From Anaerolineales bacterium (lineage in GTDB: Bacteria > Chloroflexota > Anaerolineae > Anaerolineales > UBA4823), in the NCBI GenBank assembly GCA_026415275.1, contig JAOAHK010000114.1, forward strand, positions 1-7,522: DNA of 7,522 nucleotides, in the 5' to 3' direction. The notes below the pieces were generated by a model. It made no database searches and was not told the DNA's origin. It saw only the letters and a program-made list of their open reading frames with translations. A program made the position numbers and the translations under genes. Shown in pieces: positions 1 through 7,522 of the stretch; position 1 is the stretch's first letter, and each line of letters opens with the position of its first letter.

Positions 1-1
1 A

Positions 2-496
2 AGCCCAGTCTTAGCTGTTCCCCATTTCTCTGGTGCAATCAGTTGCTGGGAGAACGGCAGAGAATCACGGGGAACTTTGATTGGTTTGACTCTCTCAACA
101 TCCCCAATGGACATTCTCCAATCCTTGATGGAGAGTGAAACCTACGAGGTGATGATTGCAATTGAAAAACTTAGGACTCTAGGCTTTGAGATCAATACTC
201 TCAGAGTATCGGGGGGAGGAAGCCGATCCTCTTGGTGGATGCAACTTCTTTCAGACTTAAGCGGACTTCCCGTTGAGGTTGTGGATCAGGAGGAACCGGG
301 TACATTTGGGGCTGCTATTCTGGCAGGGGTTGCATTGGGAATCTATTCTTCTGTAAGTGAAGCATGCAAGACCCTCACAAAAGTAAGAAGGCAATATTTA
401 CCCAGCTCACATAGGATGAAAGTTTACGCAGAAAGGATCGAGCTATACAAAAAGGCTGTACAAACCTGTATGCAAATCACTAGGGATTTACTGTAG
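2..496 (+). CDS. FGGY-family carbohydrate kinase, C-terminal part (5' end outside window)
   Basis: This is the last 164 residues of a sugar kinase. The frame is open from base 2 with no start codon that makes sense, so the gene begins upstream. A TTG at 77 is in frame but lies inside conserved sequence and is not the true start. The visible part is the FGGY C-terminal domain. It starts with a VPHFSGA stretch resembling the PHFAGS-type segment of the family, followed by SRGTLIGLTLSTS (family form ARGxxxGLTxxT). Further on are the nucleotide-binding SGGGSRSSWW motif and the EEPGTFGAAILAGVALG helix. These enzymes phosphorylate free sugars or polyols, often pentuloses, with ATP in the cytoplasm. 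The substrate-binding N-terminal domain is not visible, so xylulokinase, ribulokinase and erythritol or other polyol kinases cannot be told apart. It ends 10 bases before the next gene and is probably co-transcribed with it. Confidence 0.9.
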   Translation, partial: SPVLAVPHFSGAISCWENGRESRGTLIGLTLSTSPMDILQSLMESETYEVMIAIEKLRTLGFEINTLRVSGGGSRSSWWMQLLSDLSGLPVEVVDQEEPGTFGAAILAGVALGIYSSVSEACKTLTKVRRQYLPSSHRMKVYAERIELYKKAVQTCMQITRDLL

Positions 497-506
497 GCGT
501 TTTCCT

Positions 507-1550
507 ATGAATCTAACCACCCCTGCTTTAGTAGTAGACATAGAGATCTTTGAGGCTAACCAACTTGCCATCGAGAAGATGTTTGCTGGCACGGGTAAAT
601 TCCTTCGCCCACACTTCAAAACGCATCGAACCCCGCAACTTGCCTCACGTCAACAGTTCTCTTCGCTTATAGGTTTCACCTGCTCGACTGTCGGCGAAGT
701 GGAAGTTTTGGTTGAGGCAGGATTTAAGCACATATTATTGGCTAATGAAATTGTCACTCAAGAGAAAATCAATCAACTGGCAGAATTAGCTCGCGGAGCT
801 GAGCTAATCGTAGCGGTCGACTCGCTCCAACCCTTACGGGACCTGAGCAAGGCATGTCAATTGGCTGGATCAACGATAGGAATTGTAATTGACGTTGATA
901 TAGGTCTAGGCCGATGTGGCGTAGAAGATCCCGAATCTGCGCTTGCCCTCGCCAGAGAAGCAATTTCCCTGAGGAACATCCGCTTTCGGGGATTGATGGG
1001 GTATGAGGGAAGAATTAGAGCGAAAGTGGAAGCGTGTCAGGAGAAAATTTCCCAGGCTTACGCTAAGCTCACACGATTCAAGCAGTTTCTCGAGTCACAA
1101 GGAATCCCCATCGAAATTGTTTCAGCAGCAGGGACGTCGACCTTGCCAGAAGCACTAAGGAATGAGACCATCACAGAAATTCAAGCCGGAACATATTGTT
1201 TAATGGAACCAGACCTACTCGATTTGAATCTCCCCTTCAAGTGTGCCGTTTGGGTTGTTGGCACCGTCATCTCCTGCAGGAAAAATCGAATCGTGCTCGA
1301 TGTAGGTCGAAGGACTGTTTCATCCGATTACGGATATCCTATTCCCGAGTGCCAACAGGCAAAAGTCGTTGCCCTAAATGACGAGCATACCATCATAGAA
1401 TGGAATAACCAAACTCCAAAAGTTGGAGAAAAAGTTCTCTTGCGTCCGACACAAAACCGCACCACTTTTAATCTTTATGATTTCGTCTGGTTGGTCAGGG
1501 GCGGAGAAGTAATCGACCGATTACCAATCACAGCAAGAGGGAGATCTTGA
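507..1550 (+). CDS. Fold-type III PLP enzyme, D-threonine aldolase/D-serine dehydratase-like, metal site lost
   Basis: A 347-residue cytoplasmic protein with the alanine-racemase-type N-terminal barrel and a D-serine dehydratase-like C-terminal domain; the length is normal for the group. The PLP Schiff-base lysine is K38 in RPHFKTHRTP. Other family signatures are GFTCSTVGEVEVLVEAG, VDVDIGLGRCGV, GLMGYEG (usually AYEGH; here YEGR) and SAAGTSTLPEA. Known relatives cleave or dehydrate D-beta-hydroxy-amino acids (D-threonine aldolase, D-serine dehydratase, 3-hydroxy-D-aspartate aldolase) and need a divalent metal held by a C-terminal His-x-Cys or His-x-Asp pair. Here that position reads Q316-N317-R318 within RPTQNRTTFNLYD, so both ligands are replaced. 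The true reaction is therefore uncertain; a metal-independent racemase, aldolase or other PLP reaction is possible. The ATG at 507 gives a family-typical N terminus (TPALVVD). The ribosome site is weak (TAGG at the upstream stop), which suggests coupling to the kinase. Confidence 0.85.
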   Translation: MNLTTPALVVDIEIFEANQLAIEKMFAGTGKFLRPHFKTHRTPQLASRQQFSSLIGFTCSTVGEVEVLVEAGFKHILLANEIVTQEKINQLAELARGAELIVAVDSLQPLRDLSKACQLAGSTIGIVIDVDIGLGRCGVEDPESALALAREAISLRNIRFRGLMGYEGRIRAKVEACQEKISQAYAKLTRFKQFLESQGIPIEIVSAAGTSTLPEALRNETITEIQAGTYCLMEPDLLDLNLPFKCAVWVVGTVISCRKNRIVLDVGRRTVSSDYGYPIPECQQAKVVALNDEHTIIEWNNQTPKVGEKVLLRPTQNRTTFNLYDFVWLVRGGEVIDRLPITARGRS

Positions 1551-1551
1551 A

Positions 1552-2295
1552 ATGTCGAAAAGACTGGAAAATCTTATTTGTATCGTAACTGGAGCAGCTT
1601 CGGGGATTGGTAGGGCGATCGTGAAAGAAATTTCACAGGAAGGTGGTGTAGCAATCGGAATCGATATCCAAGAAAAAGAAGACCCTGAAGTTGAGATGTA
1701 TTCTGCTGACATCTCGGATGAATTCTCTGTAGATAAAGTAATTGCTGAAATTTACAACAAGTATAAGAGGATTGATGTACTCGTTAACAACGCAGGAATA
1801 TGGGCAGAGGGAACTGTAGAAACCACCTCGCTTGAGACTTGGGAACGCATTTTTGCCGTCAACGTAAGGGGAACTTTCTTAGTTAGCAGAGCGGTTATTC
1901 CCTATATGAAAGCCCAAAAATCCGGAAGTATTATCAACATCTCAAGTAATTATGGCTTGGTGGGGGGGTTAAATTGCGCTGCGTATGTTGCCTCAAAAGG
2001 GGCGATTGTTCTGCTCACATATTCCATGGCGTTGGATTTTGCTCCCTATGGTATCCGAGTCAATTGTATCTGTCCGGGGACGATTGATACGCCGATCATT
2101 CAGGAGCCAATGAAAAGAATGAGCAAGGAAGAAATAGAGAGGATTACGGCTAGCCGCATCGCTCGACATCCCCTCGGACGGATCGGAAAGCCTGAGGAGG
2201 TCGCCCCTGGGGTGGTTTATCTAGCCAGCAACCGCGAATCGAGTTTTGTGACCGGCGCCGTGTTATCGATTGATGGTGGGTATGTTGCAAGATGA
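1552..2295 (+). CDS. SDR family NAD-dependent oxidoreductase
   Basis: A 247-residue classical short-chain dehydrogenase/reductase of full length. The Rossmann glycine motif TGAASGIG spans residues 13-20. D38 at the end of beta-2 (IGIDIQ) indicates a preference for NAD(H) over NADP(H). NNAG is at 79-82, and the active-site tetrad is N104, S132, Y145 and K149 (YVASK). The C-terminal half has the usual RVNCICPG, GRIGKPEEVA and VTGAVLSIDGGY segments. Such enzymes oxidise secondary alcohols of sugars, polyols or hydroxy acids, or run the reverse. Beside a sugar kinase and an RbsABC-type importer, a polyol or sugar dehydrogenase role is the best guess, but substrate cannot be read from the sequence. 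The ATG is one base after the upstream stop, with GAGGGA at 1537-1542 as ribosome site. The end overlaps the next gene by four bases (ATGA). Confidence 0.93.
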   Translation: MSKRLENLICIVTGAASGIGRAIVKEISQEGGVAIGIDIQEKEDPEVEMYSADISDEFSVDKVIAEIYNKYKRIDVLVNNAGIWAEGTVETTSLETWERIFAVNVRGTFLVSRAVIPYMKAQKSGSIINISSNYGLVGGLNCAAYVASKGAIVLLTYSMALDFAPYGIRVNCICPGTIDTPIIQEPMKRMSKEEIERITASRIARHPLGRIGKPEEVAPGVVYLASNRESSFVTGAVLSIDGGYVAR

Positions 2296-3197
2296 GCATA
2301 ACGAACGTCATTCAACGAAAAATAACAGGTGCATTACTCGGATTAGCTATCGGTGATGCGCTGGGTGCACCCTATGAAAATTTGGATACATTGCAAATTC
2401 GGCAACTTATCGGAGAAGACAGTGTGATGGTGTTTAACGGCGGCGGAACTCAGAATTATCGTCCAGGGCAAGGAACCGACGACACAGAATTGGCATTTTT
2501 GGTTGCCGAATCGTTATTGCTGAAGAAATCCCTTGATATGGAAGATATATCCGAGCGCCTTATCGAATGGGGCAGAAAACAAACCTTTCTCGGACCTTCG
2601 ACCGGATGGGGGTTGCGCGCCCTTGAAGCTGGTGTTCACTTTAGGGAGGCTGGGAATACCCAAAGCGCGTCATCTGGTTGTCTCCCGCGTTGTCTTCCAT
2701 TAGCTCTTGTTTTTACCGGAAAGCACTTGGTACACCTCACTGTGGATTGTTGCTCCCCTACTCACAGACATCCTTTGGCAATTGCATCTTCCGTAGCTCA
2801 AAACTTACTGATCAGCGAGCTGCTCGAAGGCAAAGAATGGGCAGAAGCCATCCGCTACTTGTATAAAAACAATCTGTGTGACGATGTGGTTGACCTAAAT
2901 CCTATCCTGCAAGCTATCGATGGCGATTTTCATGAACCCGGCGCAGTTGATGTATTGACTGAATCGATCCATTGTGTTTCAAACGCATCGAATACCGTAG
3001 ATGCGCTTACTTTTGCCGTCAGGATGGGCGGGGATACGGATACGAGAGCCGCGATTACCGGCGCCTTTGCTGGTGTCATTTGGAGCGGCGAGTTTCCTGA
3101 TATATGGTTGCGTGGATGTGAAGCATCTGAGGCCGCTATAACACTCGGTGAAGGTTTAGCTAACTTGCGCAAGATGTTGAGTCTAGAAAGGTCTTAG
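2292..3197 (+). CDS. ADP-ribosylglycohydrolase (DraG/ARH) family protein
   Basis: A 301-residue all-helical hydrolase of the ADP-ribosylglycohydrolase family, of normal length. It opens with the family motif GALLGLAIGDALGAPYE (residues 13-29). Dinuclear-metal residues are visible as T62-D63-D64 in GQGTDDTELAFLVAESLL and as D248, D250 and T251 in GGDTDTRAAITGAFAGVIW. A THRHPLAIASS segment matches the conserved THxHP region. The loop that usually reads GNGxxMR is SSGCLPR here (residues 127-133), with Asn and Met replaced. Characterised members hydrolyse N- or O-glycosidic bonds of ADP-ribose on proteins, but many bacterial homologues sit in sugar or nucleoside gene clusters and have unknown small-molecule substrates. 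Here the setting points to cleavage of a glycosidic bond in the imported compound, which is an inference. The ATGA overlap with the SDR gene implies translational coupling. Confidence 0.9.
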   Translation: MSITNVIQRKITGALLGLAIGDALGAPYENLDTLQIRQLIGEDSVMVFNGGGTQNYRPGQGTDDTELAFLVAESLLLKKSLDMEDISERLIEWGRKQTFLGPSTGWGLRALEAGVHFREAGNTQSASSGCLPRCLPLALVFTGKHLVHLTVDCCSPTHRHPLAIASSVAQNLLISELLEGKEWAEAIRYLYKNNLCDDVVDLNPILQAIDGDFHEPGAVDVLTESIHCVSNASNTVDALTFAVRMGGDTDTRAAITGAFAGVIWSGEFPDIWLRGCEASEAAITLGEGLANLRKMLSLERS

Positions 3198-3208
3198 GGA
3201 GACCAAGT

Positions 3209-3835
3209 ATGACACGAAAGAACAAGATAAGCGTTCTTCTCTTGATTTTGGCGATACCTCTACTCTTTGCATGTACGGTTGTCCCAATCGATGAGAAAGG
3301 AAATCCGATTGGGGTAGGTGATATGTTTGACGCAGCAAGCCTAGTAGCGCAAATTTGGGACACCCAAGTAATTCCAACATTCAAAGAGAAGTCCCTGCCA
3401 ATCGAACAGATCATTGATGCCTTAGAAAAAGACCCCCAAAAGGCGCGTGAACAATACGGGAGACAAGCTGCGGTTGGTGGACCTTATACTTTTATGGTGA
3501 AGGGCGAAGGCAAAGTGATCGATATAGAAGCCTCAAATTTACTTGTGGACTTAAACCCTTACGATGGAAGGGAAGATTTGTTTATCAACATCGGTCCGGT
3601 ATATACGGGAACGGAAGTGCGCGATGCGCTAGATTTTATCCGTTTCAAAGATTTTCGCGACATAACCCAGTACGCCGCGGTAGCTAAGGAATTGAATAAA
3701 AAAGTCCGTGAGGAAGTGGTCTCGATTGTAGACAGAGACAATATTATCGGCAAGACCATTGTTTTCTTCGGAGCTTTTGGTCTTAAGGAAACAAACAAAA
3801 TCATCCTTATTCCAGTGATCTTGGAAATACGCTAA
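3209..3835 (+). CDS. DUF2291-family predicted lipoprotein linked to sugar ABC transporter
   Basis: A 208-residue protein with a lipoprotein signal sequence: a basic N terminus (MTRKNK), a hydrophobic core and the lipobox LFAC, so C22 would be the lipidated residue. The mature part matches what I know of the DUF2291 family. It has an FDAASLVAQIWDTQVIPTF opening, an EQYGRQAAVGGPYTFMVKGEG stretch typical of the family, and the block INIGPVYTGTEVRDALDFI followed by RFKDFRDITQYAAVAKELN. The biochemical function is unknown. Members are often encoded next to RbsABC-like importers, as here, where the gene precedes the ATPase with a 6-base gap. An accessory role at the outer face of the membrane for that transporter is reasonable but unproven. 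Ribosome site AGGGAGA (3196-3202) supports the ATG at 3209. Confidence 0.85.
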   Translation: MTRKNKISVLLLILAIPLLFACTVVPIDEKGNPIGVGDMFDAASLVAQIWDTQVIPTFKEKSLPIEQIIDALEKDPQKAREQYGRQAAVGGPYTFMVKGEGKVIDIEASNLLVDLNPYDGREDLFINIGPVYTGTEVRDALDFIRFKDFRDITQYAAVAKELNKKVREEVVSIVDRDNIIGKTIVFFGAFGLKETNKIILIPVILEIR

Positions 3836-3841
3836 GCGAGT

Positions 3842-5353
3842 ATGAACAACAAAGAGATTATTCTCGAGACACACGAGTTGAGCAAAGTTTTTCCGGGGAC
3901 GATTGCTTTGGATCATGTAAATTTCAAGGTATATCGCGGCGCGGTCAATGCTTTGGTGGGTGAAAACGGCGCAGGGAAGTCAACCTTGATGAACATTTTA
4001 GCCGGCATATTGCAACCATCTGGCGGTCATATTGTTTTGAATGGGAAAAGGGTTGAATTTAAGTCACCTGTTGAGGCATTACGAAACGGTATCGGAATCA
4101 TTCATCAGGAGTTAAATCTTTTCCCAAATATGAGCGTTGTCGACAATATTTTTGTCGGGCGAGAGCTTCGGGATGCCCTGGGTAATGTGGATTACCCCAA
4201 GGAAGAAGGGATCGCTCACTCGGTTCTGCAGCGGCTTGGAGAAAATATCGATCCTAAGACTCTTGTTGAAGACTTAAGAGTGGGACAACAACAAATCGTA
4301 GCCATTGCTAAGGCTTTGGCTCAAGACGTAAGAATTTTGATCATGGATGAACCGACCTCTGCACTGAGTATAAAAGAGGTGAAGGAATTATTCAATACGA
4401 TCAGAGAATTAATCAACGAGGGTGTCACAGTTATTTATATTTCCCATAAATTGGACGAAATTCTTCAAATTGCGGAGTATTTGACGATCTTGCGGGATGG
4501 AAAGATTGTCGCCCACACAGCAATCGATTCTATCGACGTAAGTTGGATCATCGAAAAAATGGTGGGAAGCAAGAAAGAATCCTTTTATGTCCATAAGGAA
4601 CATAGCGTAGGCAGCCCAATTCTTGAGGTAAGAAATTTATCACTTCGACACCCAACTCTCGAAAATCGGTATTTAGTTGATCATGTAACCTTTGAATTGA
4701 ACTGGGGCGAAATTCTTGGCATCTTCGGATTGATGGGGTCAGGTCGCACAGAATTGCTTGAATGTATTATTGGTCGTCACCCCGAAGCCCTCGGTGAGAT
4801 CTTATTAGAAGGGAAAAAACTCTCTCCAGGAGGAATTAAGGGAAAAATCGCCGAGGGTTTATTCCTAATCCCTGAAGACCGTCAGCGGGATGGTTTGGTT
4901 CAATCACTTTCCACAGCAAAAAATATGACATTAGCAAGCGTGAAAAGCTACTTTAAGAATTTAGTCATTGATAGCACAAAAGAATTCCAGAGTATTCAAA
5001 GGATGATCAAAGAGTTATCTATCGTGGTTAAGGACCCACACCAGTCGATTCTATCTCTAAGTGGGGGAAATCAACAGAAGGTCATTGTAGCGAAAGGACT
5101 CTTGACATCTCCAAAAGTATTGCTCATGGACGAGCCTACCCGCGGCATTGACGTGAACGCAAAACGAGACATTTTCAATATCATGCTTCAACTTGCCAGC
5201 CAAGGGTATGGGATCATTTTTGTTTCATCGGAACTAGAGGAAATTCTTTCACTGTCTGACCGCATCTTGGTCATGTGCAAAGGGAAAATTGTGCAGCAAT
5301 TTTCTCGCAGCAATGTCACCGAGGAAGCTCTCATCGCTGCGGCTTCGGTATGA
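3842..5353 (+). CDS. Sugar ABC transporter ATPase, two fused domains (RbsA/XylG/MglA type)
   Basis: A 503-residue protein with two tandem ABC ATPase domains, the normal form for carbohydrate uptake transporter family 2 (CUT2). It powers import through the permease encoded next. Domain 1 has Walker A GENGAGKST (residues 40-48), signature LRVGQQQ (145-151) and Walker B with D169/E170 (MDEPTSAL). Domain 2 has a degenerate Walker A, GLMGSGRTE (296-304, Arg in place of Lys), an intact signature LSGGNQQK (406-413) and Walker B with D430/E431 (MDEPTRGIDV). Only the site formed by domain 1 Walker A and domain 2 signature looks fully competent, as is usual for CUT2 ATPases. The Ser-to-Arg change in the domain 1 signature adds to the weakness of the second site. 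The ribosome site is weak (AAGCGAG just upstream), suggesting coupled translation with the lipoprotein gene. Substrate cannot be inferred from this subunit. Confidence 0.96.
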   Translation: MNNKEIILETHELSKVFPGTIALDHVNFKVYRGAVNALVGENGAGKSTLMNILAGILQPSGGHIVLNGKRVEFKSPVEALRNGIGIIHQELNLFPNMSVVDNIFVGRELRDALGNVDYPKEEGIAHSVLQRLGENIDPKTLVEDLRVGQQQIVAIAKALAQDVRILIMDEPTSALSIKEVKELFNTIRELINEGVTVIYISHKLDEILQIAEYLTILRDGKIVAHTAIDSIDVSWIIEKMVGSKKESFYVHKEHSVGSPILEVRNLSLRHPTLENRYLVDHVTFELNWGEILGIFGLMGSGRTELLECIIGRHPEALGEILLEGKKLSPGGIKGKIAEGLFLIPEDRQRDGLVQSLSTAKNMTLASVKSYFKNLVIDSTKEFQSIQRMIKELSIVVKDPHQSILSLSGGNQQKVIVAKGLLTSPKVLLMDEPTRGIDVNAKRDIFNIMLQLASQGYGIIFVSSELEEILSLSDRILVMCKGKIVQQFSRSNVTEEALIAAASV

Positions 5354-5377
5354 AGCGACAAATTATGGAGTAACGAA

Positions 5378-6502
5378 ATGCTAAGCAAAGATAGATCCGT
5401 GCAAGAAAAAGCTTCTCAAAAATCATCCTACTCACCAATGAGCCGACTTCTTCTTTTGTTTCTTTTTCGTTTTAGAACGCTAATTGTTTTATTTCTACTG
5501 ATCATTATCTTCAGTTACTTATCACCTGTTTATCTCACCTCCGAGAACTTGATCATCATGTCAAAACATGTTGCCATCAACGCCATCATGGCAATTGGCA
5601 TGACATTTGTGATTTTAGGTGCGGGGATCGATCTATCTGTGGGGTCGATTGTAGGCTTAGCGGCGATGATTGCCGGAGGGATGATCGCCCAAGGGGTCGT
5701 TCTGAAATTTCTTGGGGTTGCAATTTTCTTCAGGGCTTATGTTGTGATCTTATTTGGTTTGATCCTTGGGGCATTGGTCGGACTCTTTAATGGTCTGCTT
5801 ATAACGAGACTAAACGTCACTCCTTTTATTGCAACACTAGGCACGTTGTATATGGCGCGTGGCTTTGCTCAACTTCGCTCGGATGGGAATACGTTTCCCA
5901 ATCTTTCCGGAAATCCACTGCTCAATAACACGGGGTTTGAATTGCTGGGAAGTGGGCGACTTGTGGGTATCCCTATTTCCATTTGGATCATGATCCTTTT
6001 TAGCATTTTGGCAGTGTACATCACAAATAAGACACCGTTTGGACGCCATGTATATGCGATTGGAGGAAATGAGCGGGCGGCAGAACTATCTGGTATCCCT
6101 GTCAAGACTGTAAAGACCATCACGTATGTCATATCGGGGTTCTGTGCAGCCATGGCAGGATTGATCATTGCCTCAGAATTGCAAGCCGCTCATCCTGCTA
6201 CTGGAACCACATACGAATTAAATGCAATTGCTGCGGTGGTATTGGGAGGTACTTCATTATCTGGTGGGCGAGGGTCTATTACTGGAAGCATCCTTGGGGC
6301 TTTTGTAATTGGCTTTTTGAGTGATGGGTTAGTCATCTTAGGAGTTTCGTCCTTTTGGCAAACGGTGATCAAAGGAGCAGTGATTGTCGTTGCGGTTGTT
6401 TTAGACGAATTCCAGCAACGCCTACAAAGGCACCAAGCTTTACAGTTGATGGAAGAGTCCATTAGAAAGGAGGAGAAGCAGGCAAAGCAAGAGACCGAGT
6501 AG
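5378..6502 (+). CDS. Sugar ABC transporter permease (RbsC type, CUT2)
   Basis: A 374-residue integral membrane protein forming the channel of the importer. Hydrophobic segments begin near residue 34 and recur through about residue 342. Family landmarks are GIDLSVGSIVGLAA (from residue 83), NGLLITRLNVTPFIATLGT, the cytoplasmic ATPase-contact loop GRHVYAIGGNERAAELSGIP (222-241) and LGGTSLSGGRGSITGSILGA. It is longer than typical RbsC (about 320 residues), with an N-terminal extension of roughly 30 mostly polar then basic residues. It also has a charged 31-residue C-terminal tail (344-374) rich in Glu, Gln and Lys that probably lies in the cytoplasm and may be helical. GGAG at 5367-5370 precedes the ATG by a normal distance. 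The gap from the ATPase gene is 24 bases. Confidence 0.95.
   Translation: MLSKDRSVQEKASQKSSYSPMSRLLLLFLFRFRTLIVLFLLIIIFSYLSPVYLTSENLIIMSKHVAINAIMAIGMTFVILGAGIDLSVGSIVGLAAMIAGGMIAQGVVLKFLGVAIFFRAYVVILFGLILGALVGLFNGLLITRLNVTPFIATLGTLYMARGFAQLRSDGNTFPNLSGNPLLNNTGFELLGSGRLVGIPISIWIMILFSILAVYITNKTPFGRHVYAIGGNERAAELSGIPVKTVKTITYVISGFCAAMAGLIIASELQAAHPATGTTYELNAIAAVVLGGTSLSGGRGSITGSILGAFVIGFLSDGLVILGVSSFWQTVIKGAVIVVAVVLDEFQQRLQRHQALQLMEESIRKEEKQAKQETE

Positions 6503-7522
<1,020 letters not shown>

Noticed and set aside
77..496. The kinase fragment read as a complete small protein from the TTG at 77
   Set aside because: The same frame is open to base 2 and the upstream residues fit the FGGY kinase family, so this is the 3' end of a larger gene.
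1196..1381. A nested plus-strand frame inside the PLP enzyme gene
   Set aside because: It is out of frame with a convincing conserved gene and has no recognisable content.
2292..3197. ADP-ribosylglycohydrolase as the antitoxin of a toxin-antitoxin or defence system
   Set aside because: No ADP-ribosyltransferase or other toxin gene is nearby, and the gene is embedded, with overlap, in a metabolic and transport operon.
5837..6168. Antisense open frames on the minus strand inside the permease gene (similar ones in other genes)
   Set aside because: They lie opposite strongly conserved coding sequence, show no recognisable family and have no sign of their own ribosome sites.

Overview
The window holds eight genes, all on the + strand and tightly packed. 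They form the middle of a carbohydrate uptake-and-catabolism operon. Moderate GC (below one half by eye) and a long Pro/Glu/Thr/Gln-rich spacer after the binding-protein signal sequence suggest a bacterium such as an anaerobic Chloroflexota (Anaerolineae-like). That placement is an inference; no RNA gene or marker gene is present to confirm it.

Layout. Positions 2-496 carry the C-terminal end of an FGGY-family sugar kinase whose start lies outside the window. Next come a fold-type III PLP enzyme of the D-threonine aldolase/D-serine dehydratase group (507-1550), an SDR dehydrogenase (1552-2295) and an ADP-ribosylglycohydrolase (DraG/ARH) family protein (2292-3197). The transport block follows: a DUF2291-type lipoprotein (3209-3835), a double-domain RbsA/XylG-type ATPase (3842-5353), an RbsC-type permease (5378-6502) and an RbsB-type substrate-binding protein (6568 to beyond the right edge). 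Gaps are 10, 1, -4, 11, 6, 24 and 65 bases, so one polycistronic unit is likely. No regulator, terminator, RNA gene, mobile element or CRISPR array was found.

How the genes fit together. The ABC transporter imports a small sugar-like ligand. The kinase and SDR are the usual pair for oxidising a polyol or reducing a keto-sugar and phosphorylating the product. The glycohydrolase-fold protein and the PLP enzyme are unusual additions. They suggest the imported compound may be an N-glycosidic or amino-containing sugar conjugate rather than a free pentose; this is a hypothesis.

Points worth a second look are: loss of the metal-binding His-x-Cys/Asp pair in the PLP enzyme; a binding protein whose lipobox cysteine position is phenylalanine, one base from Cys; acidic substitutions at two ribose-contact positions in that protein; and the presence of DUF2291 inside the transporter block.
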